Shown in pieces: positions 37,256-45,761 of a DNA stretch of 64,000 bases. Under the pieces are notes generated by a model, which saw only the letters and a program-made list of their open reading frames with translations, searched no databases and was not told where the DNA came from. The stretch is from an uncultured Thiothrix sp. (lineage in GTDB: Bacteria; Pseudomonadota; Gammaproteobacteria; Poriferisulfidales; GCA-002705445), in the NCBI GenBank assembly GCA_902595225.1, contig CACJPG010000004.1, positions 1 to 64,000 of the forward strand, read 5' to 3'. A program made the translations under genes and the position numbers. Positions within the stretch are counted from its first letter, which is position 1; each line of letters starts with the position of its first letter.

Positions 37256-40126
37256 TTACTGACAGGCCTCGCAGTCAGGGTCTAATATCGAGCATGCTCT
37301 GCTCTCTTGATTCTCGTTATTGACAGCATTTAGTTTGCCATCAGCCATTGTGCTTTTTTCAACATGGGTAGCTCCCATGGTTCTTAAATAATAAGTAGTT
37401 TTTAAGCCTCTAACCCAAGCCAACTTATATAAGTTATCCAGCTTAGGTCCCGATGGTTCCGCCATATACAAATTAAGAGATTGACCTTGATCAATCCATT
37501 TTTGTCTCCTTGATGCTGCTTCTACTAACCATCTTGCATCAAGCTCAAATGCAGTTGAGTATAATTCTTTTAAATCATCGGGAATTCTATCTATAGTTTT
37601 CAAGCTACCGTCAAAATATTTTAAATCGTTAACCATTACTTCATCCCAAAGGCCTCTCTTTTTTAGATCATCAACCAAAGATAAATTAATAACTGTAAAT
37701 TCACCTGATAGGTTAGATTTCACATATAAATTTTGATATGTCGGCTCAATACTTTGTGTAACTCCAGTTATATTTGAAATCGTAGCTGTTGGTGCAATTG
37801 CCATGGTGTTCGAGTTTCGCATTCCAACAGATCTAATTCTATCTCTCAATGATTTCCAATCTAAATTTTGTGATTTATCAACTGAAATATATTTTTGTCT
37901 TTGTTGCTCCAATAATTCTATAGAATCTATAGGCAATATACCTTGCGACCAAAGAGATCCTTCATATGACTCATAAGTTCCCCTTTCCTCAGCTAAATTT
38001 GTAGACGCTTTGATTGCAAAATAACTAATGTACTCCATGGACTGATCGGCAAACTTAATCGCATCATCACTGGCATAAGGAATTGAAAGTTTATACAGTG
38101 CATCTTGGAAACCCATGAGACCTAATCCTACTGGTCTATGTTTTGCATTCGAATTCCTGGCTTTATCAACACTGTAATAATTATAATCTATGACATTATC
38201 CAGCATCCTCATTGCTGTATTAATTGTTTTTTCTAGTTTATCTACCATTATTCCATTTTCATCCACATGCGCTGCAAGATTAACAGAGCCTAAATTACAA
38301 ACCGCGATTTCTTGATCAGATGTATTTAAAGTAATTTCAGTACACAAATTAGATGAATGAACAACACCTGCATGTGATTGTGGAGATCTGATATTGCATG
38401 GATCTTTAAATGTAACCCAAGGATGGCCTGTTTCAAATAACATACCAAGCATTTTTTTCCATAGATCTAAGGCATCAACCTCTCTAAATTTTTTTATGTT
38501 TCCAGATTTAGCTTGAGACTCATATTCTGTATATTTTTTTTCAAACTCTTCACCAGATATTTCGTGCAATTCCGGAACTTCGTCAGGCGAGAATAAAGTC
38601 CATTTTTTTTCCTCAACTACTCTTTTCATGAATAAATCAGGTATCCAGTTAGCCGTATTCATGTCGTGAGTTCTTCTTCTGTCATCACCCGTATTTTTTC
38701 TAAGATCAAGGAATTCCTCTACATCAAGGTGCCAAGTTTCAAGATAAGCACACATTGCTCCTTTTCTCTTTCCTCCCTGATTCACTGCAACAGCAGTATC
38801 ATTTGCAACTTTTAAGAATGGGACAATACCTTGAGACTTACCGTTAGTACCTTTTATATGAGTACCCATGCTTCTAACCCTTGACCAATCATTTCCCAAG
38901 CCGCCTGCAAATTTTGATAGCATTGCATCATCTGTAATACCATCAAAGATGCCACGCAGATCATCAGGAATCGTACTTAAATAACATGATGAGAGCTGCG
39001 GGCGAAGAGTTGCGGAGTTAAACAACGTTGGAGTTGAGCTCATAAAATCAAAAGAAGATAAAAGCTTATAAAATTCTATTGCTTTTTCCTCTTTATTATT
39101 TTCATTATTAGCAAGTCCCATTGCTACACGCATAAAAAAAGCTTGAGGTAATTCAATTGTAGTACCATCTGTTTGGATAAAATATCTATCATAAAGAGTT
39201 TGAAGTCCAAGGTAAGTAAACTTCAAATCTCTTTCAGAATCTATTGCATCAGCAAGCTGATCTAAATTATATTTGCTAATTAGTTCTTTATCTAATAACT
39301 CTAAGTTACAAGCTTTTGTGATATATTTTTTGAAATAATCACCATAGACATCTTTCATTTGATTAGAAGAAGCAGATAGGTCTTCACCATAAATATAGCT
39401 AAGTGCTTCTGTCCTTAAATTATCCAATAATAATCTTGCAGTGACGTAAGTATAATTTGGCTCTTTTTCTATAAGCACTCTGGATGACATTATTAATGCA
39501 GTTGAAACGTCACTTCTTGTAATACCATCATATATATTTTTACGAAGCTCACTCATTATTGGATCTGGAGAAACATCTTTTATCTCCAAACAAGCTTCAT
39601 TAATAATTAATTCCAATCTCTTTGTATCTAAAGGGGACTTACTATCTCCAGTTGTTACATTAATTTCAGTATCACTTTTAGCTTCTTCTGGTTTTTCAGC
39701 AGACGTCCTTTCTAAATTTCTCTGTTCTCTATACAAAACATAAGATCGAGCAACTTTTTGATGTCCATCCCTCATGAGTGCAAGTTCAACTTGATCTTGT
39801 ATATCTTCAATATGGAATGTTCCACCATCTGGAATGTTTCTAGTTAATCCAGCAAAAACATTTTTGCTTAATATTGAAACGGTTTCATGAATTCTTGATG
39901 ATGCCGCGGCTTGATTTCCTTCAACGGCTAGAAAAGCTTTTGTCATAGCTACAGATATTTTATCAATATCAAACGAAGCGATACTTCCATTTCTTCTTAC
40001 TACTCTGTAATTTCCAGGTGCAACTAGACTCAGTTCACCGATATCCTTCGGGCTCTGAATTGCATCTACAGGCCCAGGAGAAACTGATGAAATACCTAGT
40101 CCTAAATCTGACTCATTATTGTCCAT
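37256..40126 (-). CDS. nrdA: Class Ia ribonucleotide reductase, alpha (catalytic) subunit with two ATP-cone regions
   Basis: Reduces ribonucleoside diphosphates to deoxy forms under oxygen. At 956 residues it is about 200 longer than E. coli NrdA, because residues 37-140 and about 160-250 look like two successive ATP-cone regions (VVRRNGSIASFDIDKI; then SPLDTKRLELIINEAC), as in Pseudomonas-type NrdA. The catalytic barrel shows SSCYLSTIPD near 380, the active-site NLCTEITL near 590, PTATISNITG near 780 and the C-terminal redox CEACQ. A GGAAGGAAG ribosome-binding site precedes ATG 40126. Confidence 0.96.
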   Translation of the reverse strand: MDNNESDLGLGISSVSPGPVDAIQSPKDIGELSLVAPGNYRVVRRNGSIASFDIDKISVAMTKAFLAVEGNQAAASSRIHETVSILSKNVFAGLTRNIPDGGTFHIEDIQDQVELALMRDGHQKVARSYVLYREQRNLERTSAEKPEEAKSDTEINVTTGDSKSPLDTKRLELIINEACLEIKDVSPDPIMSELRKNIYDGITRSDVSTALIMSSRVLIEKEPNYTYVTARLLLDNLRTEALSYIYGEDLSASSNQMKDVYGDYFKKYITKACNLELLDKELISKYNLDQLADAIDSERDLKFTYLGLQTLYDRYFIQTDGTTIELPQAFFMRVAMGLANNENNKEEKAIEFYKLLSSFDFMSSTPTLFNSATLRPQLSSCYLSTIPDDLRGIFDGITDDAMLSKFAGGLGNDWSRVRSMGTHIKGTNGKSQGIVPFLKVANDTAVAVNQGGKRKGAMCAYLETWHLDVEEFLDLRKNTGDDRRRTHDMNTANWIPDLFMKRVVEEKKWTLFSPDEVPELHEISGEEFEKKYTEYESQAKSGNIKKFREVDALDLWKKMLGMLFETGHPWVTFKDPCNIRSPQSHAGVVHSSNLCTEITLNTSDQEIAVCNLGSVNLAAHVDENGIMVDKLEKTINTAMRMLDNVIDYNYYSVDKARNSNAKHRPVGLGLMGFQDALYKLSIPYASDDAIKFADQSMEYISYFAIKASTNLAEERGTYESYEGSLWSQGILPIDSIELLEQQRQKYISVDKSQNLDWKSLRDRIRSVGMRNSNTMAIAPTATISNITGVTQSIEPTYQNLYVKSNLSGEFTVINLSLVDDLKKRGLWDEVMVNDLKYFDGSLKTIDRIPDDLKELYSTAFELDARWLVEAASRRQKWIDQGQSLNLYMAEPSGPKLDNLYKLAWVRGLKTTYYLRTMGATHVEKSTMADGKLNAVNNENQESRACSILDPDCEACQ

Positions 40127-40175
40127 TATCTTCCTTCCAAAATGTTATTTTTATTGTTTATAATAATTCTTAAGA

Positions 40176-40191
40176 CTACTATAAGATGTGT
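40176..40191. promoter_or_regulatory. NrdR box 1 upstream of nrdA
   Basis: CTACTATAAGATGTGT matches about 11-12 of 16 positions of the palindromic NrdR consensus (ACACWATATWTWGTGT). NrdR is the ATP/dATP-sensing repressor of ribonucleotide reductase genes. Box starts are 32 bases apart, three helical turns, as in known NrdR-controlled promoters. Confidence 0.75.
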
Positions 40192-40207
40192 TATACACTA
40201 TAGTCAA
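40176..40207 (-). promoter_or_regulatory. nrdAB promoter
   Basis: On the minus strand TTGACT (40207-40202) and TATAGT (40183-40178) are separated by 18 bases, close to sigma70 consensus. The -10 lies inside the first NrdR box and the second box lies immediately upstream of the -35, the usual layout for repression. Confidence 0.75.
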
Positions 40208-40223
40208 GCACAATATGCTGTGT
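40208..40223. promoter_or_regulatory. NrdR box 2 upstream of nrdA
   Basis: GCACAATATGCTGTGT matches about 13 of 16 NrdR consensus positions. Together with box 1 (start to start 32 bases) it flanks the nrdAB promoter. No nrdR gene is present in this window. Confidence 0.8.
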
Positions 40224-40260
40224 TTATCCATTGTTTAACATGGTTATAACCTGTGGATAA
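40224..40260. promoter_or_regulatory. DnaA boxes upstream of nrdA
   Basis: TGTGGATAA at 40252-40260 is an exact complement of the strong DnaA box TTATCCACA. TTATCCATT at 40224-40232 matches 7 of 9. In E. coli DnaA binding upstream of nrdAB ties dNTP supply to replication initiation; the same arrangement is inferred here. It is not evidence for a replication origin. Confidence 0.65.
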
Positions 40261-40371
40261 AATATCTCTAATTTTACTAAAAAGACTATTAAATTAGGGT
40301 TTTAACGAATATAAGAAAAATACAAGAAAATTGAATTTCTTAGTTATACAAAAGGGTCTAAAATAAACGTT

Positions 40372-40728
40372 ATGAGTGATATTAAAGACATTCCAATTCA
40401 AGAGCTAGGAAGCGAAAATAGTGGAGAAAATTGCGCTGCTAATGAGCCTTTTGCTCTTAGAATTCTTGATTCAAGCATGTCGCCAGAGTTTGAAGTAGAC
40501 CACATAATCATAATTGATCCGAGTATTACCCCGAAATCAGGAGATTTTGTGGTTTATGAGACTAGAAGCAGTATTATTATAAGAGAAATAATGATTTCTG
40601 ATAAAATGATACTAAAAGCATACGACAAGAATCTTAAAGATATAGAAATTCAAGATACAAGCTCAATAATTGGCGTTATTACTCAAAGGTCAGGAAAAAG
40701 AAGAAAGTATCATAAAAGATATCATTAA
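40372..40728 (+). CDS. S24/LexA-like domain protein without a DNA-binding domain
   Basis: A 118-residue protein resembling only the C-terminal part of LexA/UmuD-type S24 peptidases: LRILDSSMSPEFEVDHIIIIDPS (serine near 49, in the S-M position), then KSGDFVVYETRSSIIIREI. The lysine that should pair with the serine (V-K-R-L in LexA/UmuD) is Ile in IIIREI, so self-cleavage activity is doubtful. No helix-turn-helix precedes it, which argues against a repressor. It is followed by a terminator, so it is a single-gene unit divergent from nrdAB. Function unknown. Confidence 0.65.
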   Translation: MSDIKDIPIQELGSENSGENCAANEPFALRILDSSMSPEFEVDHIIIIDPSITPKSGDFVVYETRSSIIIREIMISDKMILKAYDKNLKDIEIQDTSSIIGVITQRSGKRRKYHKRYH

Positions 40729-40730
40729 AA

Positions 40731-40757
40731 AAAAAGCGCAGTGGCTCTGCGCTTTTA
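40731..40757. terminator. Rho-independent terminator after the S24-like gene
   Basis: AAAAGCGCAG (40732-40741) and CTGCGCTTTT (40747-40756) form a ten-base-pair stem with a five-base loop, flanked by A and T runs, so it could work in both directions. It starts a few bases after the stop codon. A second small hairpin, ACCACT/AGTGGT, follows immediately. Confidence 0.9.
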
Positions 40758-40876
40758 ATACCACTCTAAGTTAGTGGTTGGAGGAAACTATATATACTTT
40801 CATAGGAGGAGTAATATATTAGTATTTTATGATATAGTTATATAGGTGTCAATACTTTTTTGCAGAAAAACAGAAA

Positions 40877-42040
40877 ATGGATAATAGTGCTAAACAATAT
40901 AAGATTTTAGATCCAGACAATTGCGCAATGTGCGGGATGTGTCTTAACCATTGCCCAACTTATAAGGTAAATAATAATGAATCTGAATCTCCGCGAGGAA
41001 GAATATCTATAATTCATGGCTTAAATGCATCATTGCTTGCACCAACTGAGTCTGCTCTAAAACATTTAAATTCTTGTACTCTCTGTTTAGCTTGTGAATC
41101 GGCTTGCCCGGCAAAAGTTGATTTCTATGGCTTAATTACTAAAGCAAGAGATAAGTATTATAAAAAGCAAAAGTTCTTATTTAAGTTAAAATCTTTTTTC
41201 ATATCTTCAATTTTAACAAACCCTATATTAAAGAGGATTCTTTTTGAATTTATAAATTTCGCTCAAGATATATTTTTATATAAGAAATTTTTTAATATAA
41301 AGCAGAAAAAATATCATATTGATGCATATGATGAGACAGTAAAAAATGGAGATTCAAAAATTGGGATATTTTCAGGTTGCGCATCAGATATATTTCAAAA
41401 AAATGTTGCAAATGATTGCATAGAGGTTTTGAAAAAAAATAATATTAAGTCAGAGCTTGTTCAAAAAGTTGAATGCTGTGGATCATTGGATTATAACTGT
41501 GGAAGAATAGAAAAAGGATTGAGGTATAACAATATTACTAATAATGAATTCTCGAATGGAAAGTATAAAAAGGTTATTGGTTATGCAAGCGGATGTAGTT
41601 CATTTATAAATAGAAATAATAAAAGTAACATTTATGAAGATGCCACATCATTCATTTTAAATCTTTTATCAAACAAAATAGATAAATTCAAAGAAACTAA
41701 TAAAAACGTATGTATTCATCGGCCGTGCACAACAAAGTCAGCCGAGATAGATTTTCAAAAACTTTTGTCTGTGCTTGAAACTATACCTAATTTAAAAATC
41801 TTTACGTTTGAAGATAATTACTGTTGTGGAGCTGGTGCACAAAACTTATTACATAATACAAAAAATTCAATAAATATTATTGAGCCAAAAATTGAATTTG
41901 TAAAATCAAATAAAATAGATCTAATTCTTACATATAATATTGGCTGCTCTTTAAATTTTATTAATTCAATTAATATTAATAACATGAAAAGAGTTGATGT
42001 AATGCACCCAATTTCTTTTATCAATGAAAGGTTAAAATAA
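40877..42040 (+). CDS. GlcF/LutA-like Fe-S oxidoreductase subunit
   Basis: A 387-residue cytoplasmic protein with two 4Fe-4S motifs, CAMCGMCLNHCP (near 16-27) and CTLCLACESACP (near 67-78), and two CCG domains (VECCGSLDYNCG near 200 and NYCCGAGAQN near 315). This is the layout of the glycolate oxidase Fe-S subunit GlcF and similar electron-transfer subunits. The FAD partners (glcD, glcE) are not adjacent, so the donor is unknown. It ends immediately before the coq7 start, suggesting one message and possibly a link to quinone reduction. Confidence 0.78.
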   Translation: MDNSAKQYKILDPDNCAMCGMCLNHCPTYKVNNNESESPRGRISIIHGLNASLLAPTESALKHLNSCTLCLACESACPAKVDFYGLITKARDKYYKKQKFLFKLKSFFISSILTNPILKRILFEFINFAQDIFLYKKFFNIKQKKYHIDAYDETVKNGDSKIGIFSGCASDIFQKNVANDCIEVLKKNNIKSELVQKVECCGSLDYNCGRIEKGLRYNNITNNEFSNGKYKKVIGYASGCSSFINRNNKSNIYEDATSFILNLLSNKIDKFKETNKNVCIHRPCTTKSAEIDFQKLLSVLETIPNLKIFTFEDNYCCGAGAQNLLHNTKNSINIIEPKIEFVKSNKIDLILTYNIGCSLNFINSININNMKRVDVMHPISFINERLK

Positions 42041-42673
42041 ATGAGAAATTTTTCAAAAATTGATAAAAGCATAATGAAAGTGAGTAAATTCCTTGAAACC
42101 TTTAATATCAAAAACTCTGGCAGACCATATCCTGCTAGTAAAATTTCAAATGAAAATCTCACTCAAGATGAGAAGAAATTGGTAACAAACCTTATGCGGG
42201 TTAATCATGCTGGGGAGGTTGCTGCTCAGGGCCTATATATTGGCCATGCTCTTGCAGCAAAGTCTGTTGAACAAAGAGAAATGATGCTTGAAATGGCATC
42301 TGAAGAAAAAGACCATCTTATTTGGTGCAATGAAAGAATAAAAGAACTTGGCGGAAAACCAAGTATTTTTGATCCGTTATGGCTAGCAGGATCAGTTGGC
42401 TTAGGAATTCTCTCAAGTATAACAAATGATAGAAACGCACTTGGTTTTCTGGAGGAAACAGAGATTCAGGTTGCTGACCATCTGAACTCGCACTTAAAAC
42501 GCCTTCCAAAAAATGATGTCAAAACAAAAATTATTCTTGAGAAAATGAAATCAGATGAAGAAAAACATAGTGATACAGCTCGTCAATCTGGCGCAAGAGA
42601 GATACCTGAAAAGGTAAAAAAAATCATGGAACAAACTGCAAATATAATGAAAGAAGTTTCATTTAGAATATAG
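42041..42673 (+). CDS. coq7: Demethoxyubiquinone hydroxylase Coq7
   Basis: Membrane-associated di-iron monooxygenase adding the last hydroxyl in aerobic ubiquinone synthesis. The six iron ligands of the ferritin-like bundle are visible in RVNHAGEVAAQ (near 60), ASEEKDHLIW (near 90), EETEIQVADHL (near 143) and KSDEEKHSDTA (near 172). At 210 residues it matches the bacterial Coq7 type; no ubiF relative is seen. It starts right after the Fe-S gene stop and converges with bioA. Confidence 0.93.
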   Translation: MRNFSKIDKSIMKVSKFLETFNIKNSGRPYPASKISNENLTQDEKKLVTNLMRVNHAGEVAAQGLYIGHALAAKSVEQREMMLEMASEEKDHLIWCNERIKELGGKPSIFDPLWLAGSVGLGILSSITNDRNALGFLEETEIQVADHLNSHLKRLPKNDVKTKIILEKMKSDEEKHSDTARQSGAREIPEKVKKIMEQTANIMKEVSFRI

Positions 42674-42674
42674 A

Positions 42675-43949
42675 TTACGCATACTCTAATTTAATAATTT
42701 TTTCAATTTTCATCAATAAAAAATTCAGATCTTTATTGCTAATTATATATGGCGGCATAATATAAATTAAATTAGAGTAAGGCCTTAACCATATACCATT
42801 ATCTACACATTTTTTTTGTAGAGATTTAACATTAACCTTATCATGCATTTCTAAAACACCAATAGCGCCAATCACCCTGAAGTCTTTAACAAACTTATTC
42901 TTTGAAATTTTTTCAAAGGATTTAAATATTCTATTCTCAATATTTTTAATTTTTTTCTTCCAGTCGTATGAAAGTAGTAGATTAATATTTGCAAGTGCTA
43001 CAGAGCATGCTAGCGGATTAGCCATATATGTTGGGCCATGCATAAAAACTCCTGGAGCTTTATTAGAAATTGATTTAGCAATTTTTTTTGAAACCAGAGT
43101 TGCAGCCATACTCATATATCCACCTGTAATAGACTTACCTAGGCATAAAATATCTGGAACAATATTTGAATGTTGAAAGCCAAATAATTTTCCTGTTCTA
43201 CCAAAACCTGTTGCTATCTCGTCTAAAATTAGTAAAACATTATGCTTATTACACAAGCTTCTCAATTCTTTTAAATATTTTGGATGGTAAATTCGCATTC
43301 CTCCTGCTCCTTGAAAAATTGGTTCAATTATCACGGCAGCTATATTTTTGTTTTTATTTTTTAAATTATTCTCTATCTCTTTTAGGCTCTTACTTTTTTT
43401 TAAATTAAAGATTCTCGAATCTTCTGGTTTTGAAACGTAAATTTGATTTAATAGAGTATTTTTAAAAATTGAGTGCATACCATTTATAGGATCACTCACA
43501 GACATTGTTGCAAAAGTATCACCATGATATCCACTTCTCACGGTTAAAAACTTTTTTTTTGAGTCTACTCCTTGTGAATGCCAGTACTGGATAGCAAATT
43601 TCATAGCAACTTCAATTGCAACAGATCCACTATCAGAAAAAAATACTTTTTGAAGTGACCCAGGGGTTATATCATTTAGCTTTTTTGCGAGTTTTACTGC
43701 AGGTTTGTGAGTAAATCCCCCGAACATAATATGTGAAAATTGCTTTATCTGATCTTGAATTGCTTTGTTTAATTTCGGATGGTTATATCCATTTATAACA
43801 CACCACCAAGAAGACATTCCATCAATCAATTTTTCTCCAGATTCTAAATATATATTTGCCCCTTTTGCTTTTTTTACTGGGTATACTGGATTTTTATCAA
43901 TAGCTGCTGCGTATGGATGCCATACATATAATTTATCTTCTTTAATCAT
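42675..43949 (-). CDS. bioA: Adenosylmethionine-8-amino-7-oxononanoate aminotransferase
   Basis: PLP aminotransferase of biotin synthesis, forming 7,8-diaminopelargonate. Typical signs in 424 residues: SSWWCVINGYNHP near 48, FSDSGSVAIEVAMKFAIQYW near 105, GYHGDTFATMSVSD near 140, LILDEIATGFGRTGKLF near 240 and the PLP lysine in LCLGKSITGGYMS near 270. It overlaps the exported-protein gene upstream by eight bases. The other bio genes are not in the window. Confidence 0.94.
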   Translation of the reverse strand: MIKEDKLYVWHPYAAAIDKNPVYPVKKAKGANIYLESGEKLIDGMSSWWCVINGYNHPKLNKAIQDQIKQFSHIMFGGFTHKPAVKLAKKLNDITPGSLQKVFFSDSGSVAIEVAMKFAIQYWHSQGVDSKKKFLTVRSGYHGDTFATMSVSDPINGMHSIFKNTLLNQIYVSKPEDSRIFNLKKSKSLKEIENNLKNKNKNIAAVIIEPIFQGAGGMRIYHPKYLKELRSLCNKHNVLLILDEIATGFGRTGKLFGFQHSNIVPDILCLGKSITGGYMSMAATLVSKKIAKSISNKAPGVFMHGPTYMANPLACSVALANINLLLSYDWKKKIKNIENRIFKSFEKISKNKFVKDFRVIGAIGVLEMHDKVNVKSLQKKCVDNGIWLRPYSNLIYIMPPYIISNKDLNFLLMKIEKIIKLEYA

Positions 43950-44310
43950 TGTTACAAGTAAATATTTTTTTGTCCTTTAAATACAAATTTTGAATGCTCG
44001 TTCCCTCATACATTTCATCATACATTAAATTTTTATTAATATTAAATGTTAAAACAAATTTCTTTATAAAATTATTTTTTTTCTGAATAAAATATGCTTT
44101 AACTTCTGATTTGTTTTCATAATCAATTGAATAATCAAATTGATAACCATTAGGAAGTATATTTACTACTTTATAATTTTTATATATTTCAAAGATATGT
44201 TTTGATCCGTCCATTGTATTTTTACAATGCAACTGGATAATATTATCTGAAAACAGAATCTTTATTTCTAATAAAATTATAAATAATAAAACAATAGTTC
44301 TAATAAGCAT
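43942..44310 (-). CDS. Exported protein of unknown function
   Basis: A 122-residue protein with a hydrophobic N-terminus (about 4-20) that reads as a Sec signal peptide, ending near FSDN. The mature part is predicted mostly beta strand and rich in Tyr, Lys and Asn; it has two cysteines (QLHCKNTM near 29 and IFTCNND at the end) that could form a disulfide. No family recognised. It lies between osmC and bioA on the same strand, overlapping the latter. Confidence 0.6.
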   Translation of the reverse strand: MLIRTIVLLFIILLEIKILFSDNIIQLHCKNTMDGSKHIFEIYKNYKVVNILPNGYQFDYSIDYENKSEVKAYFIQKKNNFIKKFVLTFNINKNLMYDEMYEGTSIQNLYLKDKKIFTCNND

Positions 44311-44322
44311 ATTTATTAAAAA

Positions 44323-44733
44323 TTAATAAAGTTCTAAGGAATAACTTATATCAATCGCTTTTCCTAATACGATACAGCATGAACATTGTTTTTTCAGTGA
44401 TAATTTTATAAATTTTTCTAGATTATCTCGATTCTTCTCTTCTGATTTAATTTTATAAGTACAATGTATTTTGCTAATTAAAGAAGGTTTGGTTTTTGTC
44501 CTTTCAGCTTCAACTTCTAAATTAAAGTTTTCTATCTTTATATTTTTTGTTTCGGCCATAGATACTATATCAAAGGCCGTACAGCCTCCCATTCCAGAGA
44601 TAAGAAGTTCAGTTGGTCTTGCACCATTATTATTTCCCCCACTGTCAACTGGTCCATCCATCATTATTTTATTTCCGCTTTCAGTCTTAGCAGAAAAATT
44701 TACTCCATTAATCCATTCAATGTTTGTCTTCAT
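44323..44733 (-). CDS. OsmC-family protein
   Basis: A 136-residue OsmC/Ohr-fold protein. The first redox-type cysteine is in ISGMGGCTAFDIVSMAE (near 52) and the second in KKQCSCCIVLGKAIDI (near 117), matching the pair used for organic peroxide reduction; it is closer to the YhfA-like branch than to Ohr. Substrate uncertain. It sits directly after the sulfurtransferase gene (stop and start adjoin), in a run that includes the dsr operon. Confidence 0.85.
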   Translation of the reverse strand: MKTNIEWINGVNFSAKTESGNKIMMDGPVDSGGNNNGARPTELLISGMGGCTAFDIVSMAETKNIKIENFNLEVEAERTKTKPSLISKIHCTYKIKSEEKNRDNLEKFIKLSLKKQCSCCIVLGKAIDISYSLELY

Positions 44734-45579
44734 TTAATCTTCTCTTATTATTTTATTATTTTCATAGCTAGACCAGGCGCTCCAAGAACCCACATATAGC
44801 TTTCCTTTCCCAAAACCACAATATTCCATTGCTAAATGATTATGGCAAGCTGTTACACCAGACCCACACATGTTAATAACTTTTTCTGCAGAATTTTTAT
44901 TTGTGGCTAGAAACATTTTTAGAAGTTCTTCTTTATTTTTAAATTTTCCGTCTTGATTTAAATTATTTTTAAAAGGCATATTAATTGCCCCAGGAACATG
45001 GCCTGCTTTTTTATCGATTGGTTCTTTCTTTCCTAAAAATCTCACCTTTTCTCTTGCATCAATTAGCAGGAAATCCTCTTCATTAGTTAATTGCATTATA
45101 TTTTCTGTAGCAACTAAATATTTTGAGTTGTATGAGTACTTATTATTATAATTTTCTGCCATAGCTGGAATAGAATCAGTCACAGGAAGCTTAAGGGATG
45201 TCCAAGACTTAAAACCTCCGTCTAATACAGAACAATTTGTTAACCCAACTAATCTTAACATCCACCATAATCTTGCAGACATTGCATTATTGTCATCATC
45301 ATAAATAATAATATGAGTTTGATCATCTATACCATGTTTATTTAAAAACGCGGAAAAATCTTCAATATGTGGAAGTGGGTGTCTACCAGAATGCTCAGTT
45401 TCCTCAGAGGATAAATGAGATTCCAAATTTACATAAAAAGCGTTTTTAATGTGTGATTTCAGATAATTTTCATATCCTATTTCTTTTTTCAATAAATTAA
45501 ATCTAACATCAAAAATTTTAGTATTTTTCTTTTCAATTAAGAGATATAGATCATTGGGCTGTATTATAATTTCATTCAT
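44734..45579 (-). CDS. Tandem-rhodanese sulfurtransferase, SseA type
   Basis: A 281-residue protein with two rhodanese domains: an inactive N-terminal one (DVRFNLLKKEIGYENY onward, SGRHPLPHIEDF) and a catalytic C-terminal one with active cysteine in INMCGSGVTACHN (near 238). The CGSGVTA loop is that of 3-mercaptopyruvate sulfurtransferases, while thiosulfate rhodaneses usually have CRKGVTA. Its place at the end of the dsr-kinase-regulator run suggests a role in delivering sulfane sulfur; this is inference. Confidence 0.88.
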   Translation of the reverse strand: MNEIIIQPNDLYLLIEKKNTKIFDVRFNLLKKEIGYENYLKSHIKNAFYVNLESHLSSEETEHSGRHPLPHIEDFSAFLNKHGIDDQTHIIIYDDDNNAMSARLWWMLRLVGLTNCSVLDGGFKSWTSLKLPVTDSIPAMAENYNNKYSYNSKYLVATENIMQLTNEEDFLLIDAREKVRFLGKKEPIDKKAGHVPGAINMPFKNNLNQDGKFKNKEELLKMFLATNKNSAEKVINMCGSGVTACHNHLAMEYCGFGKGKLYVGSWSAWSSYENNKIIRED

Positions 45580-45749
45580 TTATTTTTCTTGTATTTATTT
45601 ACATAAATGACATAAAGATAGAAGAAAACTACAAACAAGCCAATCAATGAAATTATTTGCCCTTGTGTCAGAGATTCAACGTTTGCAACAATTGCTGATG
45701 CAAAAATTAAAATTGCTAATCCAAATCTATTTCTTTGCCATCCTCGCAT
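45576..45749 (-). CDS. Tiny membrane protein between the response regulator and the sulfurtransferase
   Basis: A 57-residue frame from ATG 45749 to TGA 45576 starting MRGWQRNRFGLAILIFAS and including a second hydrophobic segment (IISLIGLFVVFFYLYVIYV) and a basic tail. It fills the only gap in this stretch, and its stop overlaps the start of the sulfurtransferase by four bases (ATGA), which supports a real, co-translated gene. Two membrane segments are predicted. No family recognised. Confidence 0.65.
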   Translation of the reverse strand: MRGWQRNRFGLAILIFASAIVANVESLTQGQIISLIGLFVVFFYLYVIYVNKYKKNK

Positions 45750-45761
45750 AAGTACTTTTGA

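Noticed and set aside
40252..40260. Replication origin
   Set aside because: One perfect and one partial DnaA box beside nrdA fit promoter control; there is no box cluster, dnaA/dnaN or unwinding region.
41818..42162. 114-codon minus-strand frame across the Fe-S gene and coq7 junction
   Set aside because: Overlaps the ends of two well-supported genes and lacks a start context; the hydrophobic look is due to AT-rich reverse coding.
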